Shown piece by piece: positions 1-8,761 of a stretch of DNA of 64,000 bases. The notes under the pieces are model-generated. The model saw nothing but the letters and a program-made list of their open reading frames with translations, did not search any database and was not told the DNA's origin. This DNA is from Halomonas sp. A40-4 (GTDB taxonomy: Bacteria; Pseudomonadota; Gammaproteobacteria; Pseudomonadales; Halomonadaceae). The stretch's first letter is position 1. Every line of letters starts with the position of its first letter. Location: assembly GCF_015767635.1 (NCBI RefSeq), contig NZ_CP065230.1, positions 682,001 through 746,000 on the forward strand, read 5' to 3'. The position numbers and the translations under genes are program-made.

Positions 1-117
1 GCCATCGGCGTCCCATACTTCAGAGTTTTCCGCGCGCGCGGCAAAGGCGGTGGCGGGGCTTGCGGCACCAGCAGCGACATACTTGTTTTTTAACTCGTTT
101 AACTCGGCATTACTCAT
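1..117 (-). CDS. N-terminus of a class III aminotransferase, GabT/DavT-like (partial)
   Basis: Only the first 39 codons lie in the window; the gene continues past the left edge on the minus strand. The ATG follows a good CAGGAG ribosome site. The visible peptide ends in RAENSEVWDADG, which resembles the RAEN-x-x-VWD-x-x-G stretch near the N-terminus of 4-aminobutyrate/5-aminovalerate aminotransferases. Such enzymes transfer the omega-amino group to 2-oxoglutarate. A 5-aminovalerate role would fit the glutarate-degradation genes a few kb away, because glutarate is the next stage of that route, but 39 residues cannot separate GabT from DavT or from related class III enzymes. Confidence 0.65.
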   Translation of the reverse strand, partial: MSNAELNELKNKYVAAGAASPATAFAARAENSEVWDADG

Positions 118-173
118 AGCTCAACTCCTGAGTTGATGGGGATAGGCTTCAGCATAGTGCGCAATAGGCAGGA

Positions 174-1109
174 TTACATGGATGAAGCGACCACAACGCG
201 ATTGCGACCCGACTGTTTAGCTTGATACATGGCTTTATCGGCATGATCAAGTAACCGGGTGGTGGAGGCCTCAACATAACCTGCCACGCCTGCGGAGAGC
301 GTAACCGTCAAGGCCCGCTGGGTAAATGTTGTCTGGGCAACGGCAGCGCGCACTCGCTCCATGGCCTGCCGCGCATTTTCTGCATTTACTTCGGGCATGA
401 TGACCAGAAACTCTTCGCCGCCCAGGCGAATCTGCAAGTCAGTTTCGCGCAGTGTCTCGTTCACTTTAGCGGTTACTTCCTGGAGAATATCGTCGCCTAC
501 GCTATGGCCGTAGGTATCGTTGATCGCCTTGAAATTATCCAGATCAAACATCGCAATGCTAAGTGGGCTGCCATAACGCGAGCTTCGACTTAGCTCCTGT
601 TCCAGGCGCTGCAAGCCGGCCCGGCGATTCAACAGGCCGGTGAGCTCGTCATGGTGGGCGAGGTAATGCAGGCGCTCGTTCGCCCGTTGAAGGCGTTCTT
701 CCAGCCGTTTGCGCTGGGTGATATCGACAATAAAGGTGACTTTCCGTGGCTGGCCGTCGAAGCCGATGATGCGTGCGGCTTCGGCGATAATGGTATGCGT
801 TTTGCCACCTTTACCGATGACCTCCCACTCCTGACGCAGCTCATGTCTCTCCTCTCCCCCTATAAACGAGTCGTGGAGGGCCTGGAGCGTCTCGCGGTTG
901 GCATCGGGAACGACCATGGTGAAGTGCTGGCCGAGCAACTCCTTTTCGGCATAACCGTAAAAGTCACAGTACGCCGGGTTGACCATTTCAAAATAACCAT
1001 GGGGGTCGGTGATGCAGATACCCAGCGGTGCCGCCTTGATGACGTTTTCCGTATTGCGTTTTGATTGGTCCAGAAGCTGATGAATGTCTGGCGAGGCGTA
1101 ACTAGTCAT
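174..1109 (-). CDS. PAS-GGDEF diguanylate cyclase
   Basis: A 311-residue cytoplasmic protein with no membrane segment. A PAS domain spans about residues 20-135 (IxITDPxGxFEMVNPA start and the C-terminal FIVDITQRKRLEE end) and is followed by a GGDEF domain from about 150. The active-site motif is GGEEF at 230-234. An RETD I-site (221-224) lies five residues before it, so the enzyme should make cyclic di-GMP from GTP and be product-inhibited. Its start overlaps the stop of the EAL gene by 4 bp (ATGA), so the two are probably translationally coupled. The PAS ligand cannot be read from sequence. Confidence 0.92.
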   Translation of the reverse strand: MTSYASPDIHQLLDQSKRNTENVIKAAPLGICITDPHGYFEMVNPAYCDFYGYAEKELLGQHFTMVVPDANRETLQALHDSFIGGEERHELRQEWEVIGKGGKTHTIIAEAARIIGFDGQPRKVTFIVDITQRKRLEERLQRANERLHYLAHHDELTGLLNRRAGLQRLEQELSRSSRYGSPLSIAMFDLDNFKAINDTYGHSVGDDILQEVTAKVNETLRETDLQIRLGGEEFLVIMPEVNAENARQAMERVRAAVAQTTFTQRALTVTLSAGVAGYVEASTTRLLDHADKAMYQAKQSGRNRVVVASSM

Positions 1110-1912
1110 TGGGTACCTTCGCTGACCTGCTGTGATTCTTCGCGTAGCGCCATCAGGCGCAGCTTTAAGGCTTTATCGTCAGCCAAGGCATTGACGGCCG
1201 GTCGTGCATAGTAGAACCCTTGTTGGCAGGCAATGCCTTCACGGGCCAGCCACAACGCCTCTGCGTGGGTTTCCACGCCTTCGGCAATTAGTTTGATCGC
1301 TAGTTCATCGGCCAGTTGAATGATCGAGCGAAGCAGCGACTGGCGTCTATGATCATGGTCACAGTTCATCACCAGTTCACGGTCTATCTTGATTTTATCG
1401 GGGGCGAGGTCGGTCAGAAGGTCCAGATTGGCGTAACCATTGCCGAAATCGTCCAGGGCCGTTCTGAAACCCATCGAGCGATAGGCATCAATGATGTTGC
1501 ATAGATGCTGCCTGTCACGCACGCGCTCGGTTTCGGTGATTTCGAAGATCAGTCGGTCGGTTGGCCAACCCACGCGTTTAGAGACGTCCAGTGTCGCCTG
1601 GATGCAGGCCCTGGGTTCGTATACAGCGTTGGGCAGGAAGTTGATCGACAGCGCTGTCGGCATATCAAGCGCGCTTGCCATCTCAATGGCTTTAACTCGA
1701 CACGCCTGGTCAAAGTGATAGAGCAGGCTGTCGGTCACCTGGGAAATAACGCTCCAGGCAGATTCACCTTGCGGGCCCCGTACCAGAGCCTCATAGGCGT
1801 CAATCTTGGCAAGCGATACATCCACAATGGGTTGAAAGGCCATCGTGAAATCGAAGGGCAGCTCGCCTTCGCAGCGTTTGCAGGTTCCGTTTGTGCGCGC
1901 GCACTGACTCAT
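1106..1912 (-). CDS. EAL-domain cyclic di-GMP phosphodiesterase
   Basis: A 268-residue protein that is almost entirely an EAL domain. The catalytic signature residues look intact: QPIVD, EALVRG (EAL at 41-43), the SINF asparagine, FEITE, DDFGNGYANL, the KIDR lysine, AEGVE, and a final QQGFYYARP. Hydrolysis of c-di-GMP to pGpG is therefore likely. The N-terminus before the domain carries three cysteines (C4, C11, C14), which might bind metal or sense redox state. It is the first gene of a two-gene unit with the PAS-GGDEF cyclase, and a TGGAG ribosome site precedes the ATG. The 248 bp upstream to the next gene are AT-rich and probably hold the promoter. Confidence 0.92.
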   Translation of the reverse strand: MSQCARTNGTCKRCEGELPFDFTMAFQPIVDVSLAKIDAYEALVRGPQGESAWSVISQVTDSLLYHFDQACRVKAIEMASALDMPTALSINFLPNAVYEPRACIQATLDVSKRVGWPTDRLIFEITETERVRDRQHLCNIIDAYRSMGFRTALDDFGNGYANLDLLTDLAPDKIKIDRELVMNCDHDHRRQSLLRSIIQLADELAIKLIAEGVETHAEALWLAREGIACQQGFYYARPAVNALADDKALKLRLMALREESQQVSEGTQ

Positions 1913-2160
1913 TGTATCTCCAGGTCTCTGGCGCTCGCCAGTAACAAAACAAGCGCGGCATTGCCTACTTGGCCAAACAATAGCAGGTTAGTCGTACAAA
2001 TAGACTAACTCTCTGTAAGCTTTTTGTATATGTATTGTACAGTATTTTGGTGATAACGGACATCAACCAAAAGCACCGGTATAGGCTGCTTTTTACAGTA
2101 GCCTAAGATGTAGTTAACCAGTGTACGGTTGGCTAGGCGTTTAAATGAAATCGGTCAGAT

Positions 2161-3375
2161 TCAGATAATACCTGCATCGCGCAACGCCTGTCGCTGCTCA
2201 GGGGTAATGCCAATATCGGTTAACACGTCGTCGGTGTGTTCGCCGAGATAGGGCGGCGCCTTACTGGCGCTGATCGATTTACCATTCATGCGAATGGGGT
2301 TCGCGACCAGATCAACCTGGCCCGCCTGGGGGTGGGGCAGCGTCTGCTTTAACCCACGCGCTTTGACGTGGGCATCGTCGAATACCCGGTCCAGGGTATT
2401 GATCGGGCCGCTGGGCACGCCCACGTCTTCAAATGCCGCCAGCCAGTCGTCGGTGGGGCGCTGGGCAAGTGCCGCTTCGAGTACGGGCACCAATTGGTCG
2501 CGGTGCTGAACGCGCATGCCGTTGGTGGCAAAGCGTGGGTCGTCAGCCAGGGCGGGCAGTGAAAGCACCGAGCTAAAGCGCTTGAACTGCTCATCGTTAC
2601 CCACGGCGACAATCATATGGCCGTCCTGGGTGGCAAAGGCCTGGTAAGGCACGATATTGGGGTGGGCGTTACCCAGCCGCTGGGGGACGTTGCCTGAGGT
2701 TAAATAGTTCAAGGCCTGATTGGCGAGCACGCCTACCTGAACGTCCATCAGCGCCATATCGATATGGCAGCCGACACCCGTGTCGCGGCGCTGGTAGAGG
2801 GCGGCGAGCACTGCGTTGGCGGCGTACAGGCCGGTAAAGATGTCAGTAAACGCCACGCCGCTTTTTACCGGGCCGCCGCCAGGTTCCTCATCAGGCTTGC
2901 CCGTCAGGCTCATGATCCCGCCCATGGCTTGAATCATGAAGTCGTAGCCGGCGCGGTGGGCGTAGGGGCTTTCCTGGCCGAAGCCGGTAATCGAGCAATA
3001 GACCAGGCCCGGGTTGAGGGCCTTGAGGCTTGCGTAATCCAGGCCGTACTTCTTGAGGCCGCCGACTTTGAAATTCTCGATCACTACGTCACTGTCAGCC
3101 GCCATCTGCTTGATGAGTGCCTGGCCCTCGGGCTTTGCCATGTCCACCGTGACCGAACGCTTGCCGCGGTTGGCGCACAGATAGTAGGCCGACTCGGTAC
3201 TGCCCGCGAGCCAGGGCGGACCCCAGTGGCGGGTGTCATCGCCGCAGCCGGGGCGTTCCACCTTGATCACGTCGGCCCCCATGTCGGCCAGCATTTGCCC
3301 ACACCATGGGCCGGCCAGCACTCGGGAGATATCGAGTACCTTGATTCCGGCCAAGGGTTTGGTTAGCTCGCCCAT
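2161..3375 (-). CDS. CaiB/BaiF family III CoA-transferase, probably succinyl-CoA:glutarate CoA-transferase
   Basis: A 404-residue member of the family III CoA-transferases. It begins with the typical LAGIKVLDISRVLAGPWCGQ segment, followed by GADVIKVERPGCGDDTR and NRGKRSV. The FTDIFTGLYA segment holds the expected catalytic aspartate. It lies 69 bp downstream of glutaryl-CoA dehydrogenase on the same strand. In that context (known for the human SUGCT/GCDH pair and for bacterial gcoT-gcdH) the likely substrate is glutarate, activated with succinyl-CoA. Substrate assignment rests on the neighbour, because CaiB-family sequences alone do not define it. A good AGGAG site precedes the ATG. Confidence 0.85.
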   Translation of the reverse strand: MGELTKPLAGIKVLDISRVLAGPWCGQMLADMGADVIKVERPGCGDDTRHWGPPWLAGSTESAYYLCANRGKRSVTVDMAKPEGQALIKQMAADSDVVIENFKVGGLKKYGLDYASLKALNPGLVYCSITGFGQESPYAHRAGYDFMIQAMGGIMSLTGKPDEEPGGGPVKSGVAFTDIFTGLYAANAVLAALYQRRDTGVGCHIDMALMDVQVGVLANQALNYLTSGNVPQRLGNAHPNIVPYQAFATQDGHMIVAVGNDEQFKRFSSVLSLPALADDPRFATNGMRVQHRDQLVPVLEAALAQRPTDDWLAAFEDVGVPSGPINTLDRVFDDAHVKARGLKQTLPHPQAGQVDLVANPIRMNGKSISASKAPPYLGEHTDDVLTDIGITPEQRQALRDAGII

Positions 3376-3444
3376 AGAGGCTCCTGTAAGGGGGGATAAG
3401 TGCTCAAAGCCTGGTGCTTAACAGATAGTGATTAACGACAGTGA

Positions 3445-4623
3445 TCAAAAGAACGCCTGAATGCCGGTCTGGGCGCGACCCAGAATCAAGGCGTGCACGT
3501 CGTGGGTGCCTTCGTAGGTGTTGACCGATTCCAGGTTCACCATGTGGCGAATGACGCCGTACTCGTCAGAAACGCCATTACCACCGTGCATGTCCCGGGA
3601 CTGACGGGCGATATCCAGCGCCTTGCCGCAGTTGTTACGCTTGATCAGCGAGACCATTTCCGGTGCCCAGTTGCCGCTATCCATCAGGCGGCCCACCTGG
3701 AGCGCTGACTGCAGGCCAAGGGTGATCTCGGTTTGCATGTCAGCGAGTTTTTTCTGGATCAGCTGGTTGGCGGCCAGCGGGCGACCAAACTGCTTACGGT
3801 CCAGGGTGTACTGGCGGGCGGCGTGCCAGCAGAATTCAGACGTACCCATCACGCCCCACGCAATGCCGTAGCGGGCCTTGTTCAGGCAGCCGAACGGTCC
3901 CTTCAAGCCGCTGACATTGGGCAGCAGGTTCTCTTCAGGCACAAACGCATTTTCAAGCACGATCTCGCCGGTAATCGACGCGCGCAGCGAGACCTTGCCT
4001 TCGATTTTCGGCGTGGTGAAACCTTCCACGCCGCGTTCGACGATAAAGCCCTTGATCTGGTTGTCGTGGGCGGCCGACTTGGCCCAGACCACCGCGATAT
4101 CGGCAATCGGACTGTTGGTGATCCACATCTTGGCGCCGGTCAGGCGATAACCGCCGTCAACTTTCTCTGCGCGGGTAATCATGTTGCCGGGATCGGAGCC
4201 GTGGTCTGGCTCGGTCAGGCCGAAGCAGCCGACCATCTCGCCGCTGGCAAGCTTGGGCAGGAATTTCTGTTTCTGTTCTTCGGAGCCATAGGTCTCGATG
4301 GGGTACATTACCAGCGACGACTGCACGCTCATGGCGGAGCGATAGCCGGAGTCCACGCGCTCGACTTCCCGGGCAATCAGGCCGTAAGCGACGTGGTTGA
4401 CGCCTGCGCCGCCGTAGTCGGGGGAAACGGTCGCCCCCAGCAGGCCAAGCTCGCCCATTTCGGTCATGATCTCGCGGTCGAAGCGTTCTTCACGGAAGGC
4501 GCTTAGCACCCGGGGCTGAAGGTTTTCCTGGCAGTAGTCGTGGGCGGCGTCGCGGATTTGGCGCTCTTCGTCGCTCAACTGTTGCTCAAGCAGCAGCGGG
4601 TCGTCCCAGTTGAAGTGTGTCAT
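3445..4623 (-). CDS. gcdH: Glutaryl-CoA dehydrogenase
   Basis: An FAD-dependent acyl-CoA dehydrogenase of 392 residues that oxidises and decarboxylates glutaryl-CoA to crotonyl-CoA. Family features are visible: [31 protein letters not shown], the arginine-containing [17 protein letters not shown] segment, and the C-terminal [20 protein letters not shown] block carrying the catalytic glutamate. The reading frame is open 27 codons further upstream. The start MTHFNWDD is chosen because an AAGGAG site lies 8 nt before its ATG and it matches the usual family length. It is probably co-transcribed with the downstream CoA-transferase and controlled by the adjacent GntR-type regulator. Confidence 0.93.
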   Translation of the reverse strand: MTHFNWDDPLLLEQQLSDEERQIRDAAHDYCQENLQPRVLSAFREERFDREIMTEMGELGLLGATVSPDYGGAGVNHVAYGLIAREVERVDSGYRSAMSVQSSLVMYPIETYGSEEQKQKFLPKLASGEMVGCFGLTEPDHGSDPGNMITRAEKVDGGYRLTGAKMWITNSPIADIAVVWAKSAAHDNQIKGFIVERGVEGFTTPKIEGKVSLRASITGEIVLENAFVPEENLLPNVSGLKGPFGCLNKARYGIAWGVMGTSEFCWHAARQYTLDRKQFGRPLAANQLIQKKLADMQTEITLGLQSALQVGRLMDSGNWAPEMVSLIKRNNCGKALDIARQSRDMHGGNGVSDEYGVIRHMVNLESVNTYEGTHDVHALILGRAQTGIQAFF

Positions 4624-4752
4624 GTGAACTCCTTGGTGCTGTCCCGCAGACGCCAGCAAGCGACCACGGCAATAACGGTGCGGTCGGTGTGATGCTACAG
4701 TCAATGTATCGCCGTTTCTTTAAAATATCTACATTTTTTTAAAACGAAGAAT

Positions 4753-5442
4753 TTATTCGATGCCGCGTGCCTTGAGCACACGGGTAATGATGGGGACCGG
4801 CGTCATCAAATGGTCGCGCATCAGGGTAGACGCTCGATCTGCATCCCGGGCCAGGATAACGTCGACCAATGTGGCATGCTCCTGGCGCTTTTGCTCCAGG
4901 GCCGTGGGCGACATGACGGTTTCCTGCAGCCAGAGATGGCGGTAGCGCTCCACCTGGTTGAACAGGGTGTCGCGCATTTGCAGGAGATGCGGCGAGTTGC
5001 AGCCGCTGGCGATGGCGGTATGAAAGGCTTTGTGACGCAGGTCCCAGCCGTCGAGCAGCTCATCCGGCGAGCTGATGGCGGTGACCTTGGCCAGCCGGTG
5101 CGCCGCGGCCAGCACGGCGGCTTCCCAGTCATCGTCGCCGCGTTCGATGGCCAGGCGCAAAATGAGCCCCTCAAGCTGCGCGCGGGCGTCGTAGATATCG
5201 TTGAGTTCGGCAAGCGACATGGGCGCAACGCGATAGCCTCGCTGGCTGATGGCCACCACAAGGTGGTCGGCCACCAACTGCGATAATGCCTCGCGCAGCG
5301 GGCCGGTGCTGACCCCGTAATCGTCTTTGAGGCGGCTCATCAGCAGCTTCTGTTCCGGTGCGAAGCGGCCTCGGATAATATCGTGCTTGAGCTTCCGGTA
5401 GGCGCGAATGGCGAGGTTCTGACGCGGCGCGTCTGGCTCCAT
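4753..5442 (-). CDS. GntR family (FCD subfamily) transcriptional regulator
   Basis: A 229-residue regulator. The N-terminal winged helix (about residues 10-75) contains the GntR signature LKDDYGVSTGPLREALSQL followed by the wing SQRGYRVAPMS. A helical FCD effector domain follows (DARAQLEGLILRLAIERG, HKAFHTAI, and HATLVDVILARDADRA carrying metal-binding-type His and Asp). It is encoded upstream of gcdH on the same strand and divergent from the L-2-hydroxyglutarate oxidase gene, as CsiR-like regulators are. It probably represses this catabolic group until an acyl intermediate or 2-hydroxyglutarate binds. The ligand is not readable from sequence. The 99-bp divergent spacer contains CTGGATAATA and TATTATCAG as a spaced imperfect inverted repeat, a possible operator. 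Confidence 0.88.
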   Translation of the reverse strand: MEPDAPRQNLAIRAYRKLKHDIIRGRFAPEQKLLMSRLKDDYGVSTGPLREALSQLVADHLVVAISQRGYRVAPMSLAELNDIYDARAQLEGLILRLAIERGDDDWEAAVLAAAHRLAKVTAISSPDELLDGWDLRHKAFHTAIASGCNSPHLLQMRDTLFNQVERYRHLWLQETVMSPTALEQKRQEHATLVDVILARDADRASTLMRDHLMTPVPIITRVLKARGIE

Positions 5443-5541
5443 GGCGAGTGGCTCCCTGATTAAAGCTGGATAATATCGGTAACAGAAGAATAACGGCTAT
5501 TATCAGGAAATGTTAACAATTTGGCCTGGAGGAAGAGATTG

Positions 5542-6738
5542 ATGTGGGATTTCATCATTATTGGTGGCGGTATCCTGGGCATGTCCACGGCAATGCAGCT
5601 CCAGCAGACCTACCCCGATAAACGTCTGATGGTGCTCGAAAAAGAAAGTGGCCCCGCGCAGCACCAGAGCGGCCATAATAGTGGTGTGATTCACGCCGGT
5701 GTGTATTACACGCCGGGTAGCTTGAAGGCCAGATTTTGCCTTGAGGGTAATCGCGCTACCCGCGAATTCTGTGACCAGCACGACATTGCCTACGACATCT
5801 GCGGCAAGTTGCTGGTCGCGACGAACGAGGTCGAAAAGCAGCGCATGGAAGCGCTTTGGGAGCGTACTGCGGCCAATGGCCTCGAGCGTGAATGGCTGGA
5901 AGCCGATGCCCTGCGCGAGCGCGAGCCGAATATTACCGGCGTGGCGGGTATCCATGTGCCTTCCAGCGGGATCGTCGATTACGCCGAAGTGACTCGGGCC
6001 ATGGCCGCTGACTTTCAGCGCCTGGGCGGTGAAATCCGCTATGAAGCTGAAGTGACGGGGTTGGAGGAGCGCCGCCAGGAGGTGGTGGTGAGCACAACGA
6101 AGGCGTCGTACACCAGCCGTTATCTGGTGTCGTGTTCGGGCCTGATGGCCGACAAGGTGATCCGCATGCTGGGGCAGAAGCCCGACTTCACGATCTGCCC
6201 GTTTCGCGGCGAGTACTACCAACTGCCCGAGCAGCATAATCACATCGTGAACCACCTGATTTATCCCATTCCCGACCCGACGATGCCGTTTCTGGGCGTG
6301 CACCTGACCCGCATGATCGACGGCAGTGTGACCGTCGGGCCCAACGCAGTGCTCGCTTTAAAGCGTGAAGGCTATCGTAAGCGCGATGTATCGCTTGCCG
6401 ATATGGGCCAGATGTTGACGCACCCCGGTATTCTCAAGGTGCTGGGCAGGCATCTTCGGCCGGGCCTGGCTGAAATGAAAAACTCGTTTTACAAGCGCGG
6501 CTACCTGGAGCTGGTGCGCAAGTACTGCCCCAGCCTGACGGCGGATGACTTGCTGCCCTACCCGGCGGGGGTTCGCGCCCAGGCGGTCTCCAAAGACGGC
6601 AAGCTGGTGGACGACTTTCTGTTCGTCAACACCCGGCGGACGCTCAACGTGGGTAACGCGCCGTCACCGGCGGCGACTTCGGCATTGCCCATTGGCGCGC
6701 ATATCGTTAAGCAGGTTGCGGCGCTGCTGATCGATTGA
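5542..6738 (+). CDS. lhgO: L-2-hydroxyglutarate oxidase
   Basis: A 398-residue FAD-dependent oxidoreductase of the DAO fold, expected to oxidise L-2-hydroxyglutarate to 2-oxoglutarate and pass electrons to the quinone pool. The N-terminal dinucleotide motif IIGGGILGMSTAMQL and the family segments SGHNSGVIHAGVYYTPGSLKA and GNAPSPAATSALPIGAHI are present. The ATG at 5542 is chosen over an upstream in-frame TTG because a TGGAGGAAGAG site sits at the right distance. It is divergent from the GntR gene. In glutarate users LhgO usually follows the hydroxylase CsiD, but no csiD is visible here. Confidence 0.9.
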   Translation: MWDFIIIGGGILGMSTAMQLQQTYPDKRLMVLEKESGPAQHQSGHNSGVIHAGVYYTPGSLKARFCLEGNRATREFCDQHDIAYDICGKLLVATNEVEKQRMEALWERTAANGLEREWLEADALREREPNITGVAGIHVPSSGIVDYAEVTRAMAADFQRLGGEIRYEAEVTGLEERRQEVVVSTTKASYTSRYLVSCSGLMADKVIRMLGQKPDFTICPFRGEYYQLPEQHNHIVNHLIYPIPDPTMPFLGVHLTRMIDGSVTVGPNAVLALKREGYRKRDVSLADMGQMLTHPGILKVLGRHLRPGLAEMKNSFYKRGYLELVRKYCPSLTADDLLPYPAGVRAQAVSKDGKLVDDFLFVNTRRTLNVGNAPSPAATSALPIGAHIVKQVAALLID

Positions 6739-6747
6739 CCCCGGCGC

Positions 6748-7494
6748 TTAGCCAAACAGCAGGCGCAGCAGGATCGCGGCGATCATCGCAAGGGTAAGGT
6801 ATTTGATCCACATTGCTCCCCGCGGGCTCATGTTGACCTTTACCGCCAGCCAGGCGCCGGTCATGCTGCCCACCGCCAGCAGAAGCCCGTAGCTCCAGCG
6901 CACCTGGTCAAACCACATGAACATCGCCAGGGCAGGGAGGCTGTAGACGAGAATGATCAGCACCTTGAAAACATTGACCTGAGCCAGGTCGATTTTCAGC
7001 ATGCGGTACAGCACGATGATGAACAGCACGCCCACGCCGACCTGAATAAAGCCGCCGTAAATGCCGATCACGAACATGGCCAGATAAATCAGCGGGGTCA
7101 GCCGGTCCTTGGTGAGCGGGCGGGTATCCAGTTTGGGCTGCGGCAGCAGCATCACCAGGGCCGAGGCGGCCATGACGGCAATCAAGATCGCCTCGAACAG
7201 CGCATCGCTAACCTGCAGGGCGAGCCACGCCCCCACCAGCGAGCCGACAACGGCAGGCACCGAAAGGCGCAAGCTCAGACCGATATGCGAGGCGCCTGCG
7301 CGTCTGAAATTGCTGATCGCGGACACGCTCTGCAGCACAATGGCGACACGGTTAGTGCCGTTGGCTACCTGGGTGGGCAAGCCAAGAAACATTAGTAGCG
7401 GCAGTGCCAGCATCGAACCACCTGCCGAGAGCACGTTGATAAACCCGGCGATAATACCGATGCCCACCAGCGCAGCGGCCTCCCAGAGCATCAT
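6748..7494 (-). CDS. TauE/SafE family sulfite/organic anion exporter-type permease
   Basis: An integral membrane protein of about 248 residues from MMLWEAAALVGIG. The repeated TauE/SafE pattern is visible: a glycine-rich first helix GIIAGFINVLSAGGSML, a second half-repeat FVIGIYGGFIQVGVGVLF, and about eight hydrophobic helices. It is expected to move a small anion such as a sulfonate, sulfite or sulfoacetate. No substrate can be assigned, and the neighbours do not settle it. The frame is open 24 codons further upstream, but the segment before MMLW is not hydrophobic and is better explained by a small overlapping leader ORF. Confidence 0.85.
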   Translation of the reverse strand: MMLWEAAALVGIGIIAGFINVLSAGGSMLALPLLMFLGLPTQVANGTNRVAIVLQSVSAISNFRRAGASHIGLSLRLSVPAVVGSLVGAWLALQVSDALFEAILIAVMAASALVMLLPQPKLDTRPLTKDRLTPLIYLAMFVIGIYGGFIQVGVGVLFIIVLYRMLKIDLAQVNVFKVLIILVYSLPALAMFMWFDQVRWSYGLLLAVGSMTGAWLAVKVNMSPRGAMWIKYLTLAMIAAILLRLLFG

Positions 7495-7532
7495 GGGCGG
7501 CACCTGCCAGGGGCATAGTGTCGATAGAGCAT
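7491..7532 (-). CDS. Possible 13-residue leader peptide upstream of the TauE/SafE permease
   Basis: An ATG with a strong AAGGAGA site five bases upstream opens a 13-codon frame (MLYRHYAPGRCRP). Its TGA overlaps the permease ATG as ATGA. The permease start itself has only a weak ribosome site, so translation may depend on this upstream frame. The alternative is that the Shine-Dalgarno serves a different start of the long frame, but no in-frame start codon lies at a suitable distance from it. Confidence 0.35.
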   Translation of the reverse strand: MLYRHYAPGRCRP

Positions 7533-7781
7533 GGGGGTCTCCTTGCCTGAAATTTCGATAAGCCATTGATCATATAAGCATCGCCAACTAAACGCACGCA
7601 GACGACTTTTCGGCTTGGCCAAGCGTTGAAGCAAGGTTTGCCTTAACGCCAAGTTATTGGCATCAAACGGCGATTGCATGCTAATTTCACTGGGACCGCT
7701 TCCATTCGACCGGAAGCTGGATGTATGACCTCCCTATCGTCAACCATACCTATAAGTCCAAACAGGACGGAGGAAACGCTT

Positions 7782-8741
7782 ATGCGAACTCTATCTAAAG
7801 CTGCTGCCGCTTCACTCCTGGCCGTTGCGCTGCCTGCCAGCGCCCAGCAACTGTCTATCGCCACGGGCGGTACCGGTGGCGTTTACTACCCCATCGGCGG
7901 CGGTTTCGCCGAGATGATCAACGAGCATATTGAAGGTGCTCAGGCCACCGCCGAAGTGACCGGTGCGTCGGTTGAAAACATGGGGCTGATCATGCGCGGT
8001 GACGCCGATATGGCCCTGGCCCTGGCCGACACCGTTTATCAGGCCTATACAGGTACCGGCGACTTTGAAGGCCGCCAGATCGAGAATACCCGTGCGCTGG
8101 CGTCGGTATACCCGAATGCCGTGCAGCTGGTCACCCTGGCCGACTCAGACATTGAATCGCTGGCCGATCTTGAAGGCAAGCGGGTTTCCGTGGGTGCACC
8201 CGGTAGCGGTACCGAGCTGAATGCGCGCGCCGTACTGGAGGCCAACGGCCTGAGCTATGAAGACTTCACGCCCCAGCGGCTGAACTTCAACGAAACCGCT
8301 GACGCCATTCGCGATGGCGATATCGACGCGGGTTTCTGGAGCGTTGGGCCTCCCACCAGTTCCATCATGAACCTGGCCACTACGCGTGACATCCGTATCA
8401 TCGGCCTTTCCGATGAGGAAGTCGCCAACGCGCGGGAAGCAGTGGAAGTGTTCGCGCCCTACCAGCTCCAGGAAGGTCTCTACGAAGGCATGGACGAAAC
8501 GGTCCAGACCATCGGCATTCCCAACGTACTGGTGGTCAACTCGGATATGGACGAAGAGCTGGCGTATCAGTTAACCCAGTTGCTGTTCGAGAATACCGAC
8601 GAACTGATCGCGGTTCATCCGGCGGCGAACGATACCACCGTCGAGTTCACCATGGAGTCCACGCCGGTACCTCTGCATCCGGGCGCCATTCGCTACTTTG
8701 AAGAAGTCGACGCTGAGATTCCGGATCGTCTACGTCCCTGA
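7782..8741 (+). CDS. TAXI family TRAP transporter solute-binding protein
   Basis: A 319-residue periplasmic binding protein with a typical signal peptide (MRTLSKAAAASLLAVALPASAQ). The TAXI signature follows: QLSIATGGTGGVYYPIGGG, then EVTGASVENMGLI and VSVGAPGSGTELNAR. It captures an organic acid and hands it to the fused permease encoded downstream; glutamate or 2-oxoglutarate are known ligands of some relatives. The start is fixed by a GGACGGAGGAAA site and by the signal peptide. It opens an apparent three-gene operon. A 12-bp palindrome GCTTGGCCAAGC at 7613-7624 lies in the upstream region and could be an operator. Confidence 0.93.
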   Translation: MRTLSKAAAASLLAVALPASAQQLSIATGGTGGVYYPIGGGFAEMINEHIEGAQATAEVTGASVENMGLIMRGDADMALALADTVYQAYTGTGDFEGRQIENTRALASVYPNAVQLVTLADSDIESLADLEGKRVSVGAPGSGTELNARAVLEANGLSYEDFTPQRLNFNETADAIRDGDIDAGFWSVGPPTSSIMNLATTRDIRIIGLSDEEVANAREAVEVFAPYQLQEGLYEGMDETVQTIGIPNVLVVNSDMDEELAYQLTQLLFENTDELIAVHPAANDTTVEFTMESTPVPLHPGAIRYFEEVDAEIPDRLRP

Positions 8742-8761
8742 TTCTTGCGCAGGCGATCATT

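Noticed and set aside
2024..2045. LexA-box-like AT-rich stretch upstream of the EAL gene
   Set aside because: GTATATGTATTGTACAG lacks the CTGT half-site at the required distance.
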